54,857 nt of DNA. Origin: Hofstenia miamia. Its lineage: Eukaryota; Xenacoelomorpha; Acoela; Hofsteniidae. Location: assembly GCA_900660155.1 (NCBI GenBank), contig CABFPE010000008.1, positions 2,699,886 to 2,754,742 on the forward strand. The letters are read 5' to 3'. Positions 48,701 through 51,700 of the stretch are shown piece after piece; positions within the stretch are counted from its first letter, which is position 1; every line of letters begins with the position of its first letter. The position numbers and the translations under genes are program-made. The notes below the pieces were generated by a model that saw nothing but the letters and a program-made list of their open reading frames with translations, did not search any database and was not told the origin of the DNA.

Positions 48701-51700
48701 TTGGAAGAATATTGGTAAGCGAATGACTACAAATAGCTGAAATTATCCATATTTTTACCGCCTCCAATAAATAAAGTGATAAGCAGAAATAAGCGGAGCC
48801 CAATTTCAAATGTGAGATAGGTATTAGATNAAAAAATTCATGTCAAAAGGAGACTTTACTGGTTATTAAATGTGGCTTAGATGGATTCTAAAAGAATGAA
48901 TTTTATGCAAGTGATTAGACTAACTGAATAATAAGAAACTAGGCCTTGCTAACTCTACTAAATATCTCACCTTTTGAGCCATATAACTGAAGAAAAACTT
49001 TGGCTTTGGTAGTTGCATTGGGTTTGTTTGAAGTTTCCACCGTCATTTCCCAAAGCGTTGCCGGCGTGCGTTTCACTCGCAGAGCCATTCTTTCGTAAAT
49101 AACTCTCTCAATCAGTCTGTCATCTTCATTGCGAGCAAACCACTTGTTAGCGATGAAGTGTTGCTCCAACCCTAAACGCGGATGTTGACCAATGGAATTA
49201 CTTTCTTAAGAATAGCAACCAATACGACGCAATTCAAAGCATTTTAATGGCGATAGCAACACGAAACTTTGAGTGATGGAATTTAATATTTCTGTGATTA
49301 AATTCGCTTTTTATGTATTAAGCTATAATGACAGAAATATCAACTTTAGTATGATACGTCAGTTTGATTTCTTTTTAGTTTGTTTGTAATTGTACATTCA
49401 TAGAGCCTACTTCCGTTCATCGCAAAACTTTACAGAAAATATGAATTTCTTTAAACACAGTTTGATTAAATATCTGATATCTCATGCCAACTACATTTCC
49501 ACAATAACTTTGGAAAAGTACACACTTTTGATGTAAATGAACTTTAGAGATTGGTAATAACCAGTCTTACCATAGGGTGGCCTTATTCAACTCGTAACCC
49601 ACACCACAAGAAATGTCGACAAATCCGGACCACAAGCCCCACACAACACCACAGGATTAACAACTTGCTTCACAAATCCCACAGCAAAATGTTTGCCAAA
49701 ACTGTCAAATATATCATTATAAATTATTTGTAGACACTGATGATTTTATGTATATTTTAATATACATTAACACACATAAAATTGTAATAAAATTTTATAA
49801 TTAATCATTATCCTCACCATATTCATATTCAGTAACGCTGTGTTTAAGAGTTTGTCATTGGATACTAATATAGTTTTTTAGATGCCTTAAATCTTTTACT
49901 GATTCATTCAATCATTGACTCCAATGCAATAGTCTCACGTCTCACCTCAATTAATACTGCAATGAGAAATATATGGACTTAATATAATAACTACATGTCA
50001 TANCACAGCAAAAATTCAATTAATTCACACATTAACACAGTCACTTTCCTTATGGAAACATATTGTATACCGACATAAGTCAACAACTTTTGAAGAAATT
50101 CAATGTGCAAATAAAATGTGCTATAAAAATGCAAAAACTTTTCTTAATCCACAATGCATTAAGAGTATTTAAAAACGAAATTAAAAAATACAAAGGAAAG
50201 GTTTGAATACAAATGGCGAGGTTCTAAATTGTAGAATACTGATTATTCAATAGACCACATCTAATGTAAATTCGCTAGTGACTAATTGTTTTTGTAAATA
50301 TACATTTTTGTATTGCTTTATTGACGCTATTTAGAGTTGTGAGCAGTATTCTATATTGTAAAAAACAACTCTAAATTTTCATTATTGTTTTGCAGCACTT
50401 TTATGTTAGGTTAATACTATATTCAATATGAGCTACCAGTAGGCTTTATAGTATTGTGAAGTTTCGTAAGAAAATAAGGATGCAAAACACTGTTAAAAAT
50501 TTTTAAAAACTCATGTTACCGCTTATAGTCCAACTTTCAAATAAACACGATGATAAAAAATTTAAGTCTCAGAGGGCGTCATAACATTAAATTAACTATA
50601 AATTCCAGGAGCATTCCTGAAATGTTTCTGCAATGTGATAAATGAATTGAAAGTATTTACAAATTTAAAATGTAAACATCTTGAAAAGTTTTCTTTTAAA
50701 AACTTTAGGAGAATATGAATAAATTATTTTGAAAAGTGATACAACTACATATATAATTTTTTAAAAATTTAAGAAAATTGCAGAAAAGAAAAAAAATAAT
50801 ATTTTACTGCGTTTAAGAATTTATAAGAATTCAAAATGCATCTAAAACAAATAAAATACAGATACTATTTTAAATTTCCAATTTATGAATGCTCCTTTAG
50901 CAAAAATCAATATTTAGACATTTTAGATTTTCTTACGATTTAAAAAGTGGCAAAATCATTTATTTACTTATTATTCTTCAATGGGGAATATCAAATAGTA
51001 TGATTTTCTCTAATATCAACATTAAAGATAATGCATTACTCAAGGATGGTATTGATATACTGTATCTCAATAAACTGCTTGATGTTAATGAATATGAAAT
51101 TTGTAGTTTATCTTAACACACCCTTATAAGATGATAGATGCAGTGTTCTCATATATTTTAAAAAGTATAATTTATATTTGAGGAAAAGAAAAAAAATAAT
51201 TTTTTGCAATCTACAAAAAAACGTGACATTTTTGCTAGCACGCATTGTGCACAAACCACTTTGAACAAAAATGTTGGCTCTTCAATTCCTTTCGCTGCAA
51301 CTACATTCATTAAAGGATCATCAGCGTGCAGTATCTAAAACACAAAAATATTACAAAGAGTAAAAAGCTGTAATTTATGTATTTGTAAGAAATTCATATG
51401 CATTATTATGCATCTAATAAGCAAGTACCATTAAAATCAATGAAATATTTATTGAAATAAGCAGGGTCACTAAAAATCTTCTGCATTCTCCAGTAAGTTA
51501 AATTGATACACAGTTATTGGTATCATAAACACATAAAAACAAGGCCGAATGCGGAATNTGCTTGATGTTAACGAATATGAAATTTGTAGTTTATCTTAAC
51601 ACACCCTTATAAGCTGATAGAAGCAGTGTTCCAATATTTTAAAAAGTATAATTTATATTTGAGGAAAAGAANATGTTTGGGATGCTGTCATTGGAAGTGC

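Larger units (their letters stand above)
41557..48970 (-). other. Intron B-C
   Basis: Largest intron, 7.4 kb. It contains a fold-back element (43829-44302), a TATATG-type microsatellite (44320-44385), a mariner relic (45808-45990), a Tigger/pogo relic (46558-46863) and the first copy of a 0.79 kb repeat (48040-48829), next to an assembly join. Confidence 0.75.

Noticed and set aside
34131..48970. Orientation bias of transposon relics against the host gene
   Set aside because: Within the gene four relics are antisense and two sense, too few to support selection.
49595..49680. CACA-rich patch with an open frame as an exon
   Set aside because: No PLAT motif, no acceptor or donor of the right phase, and not needed for frame continuity.
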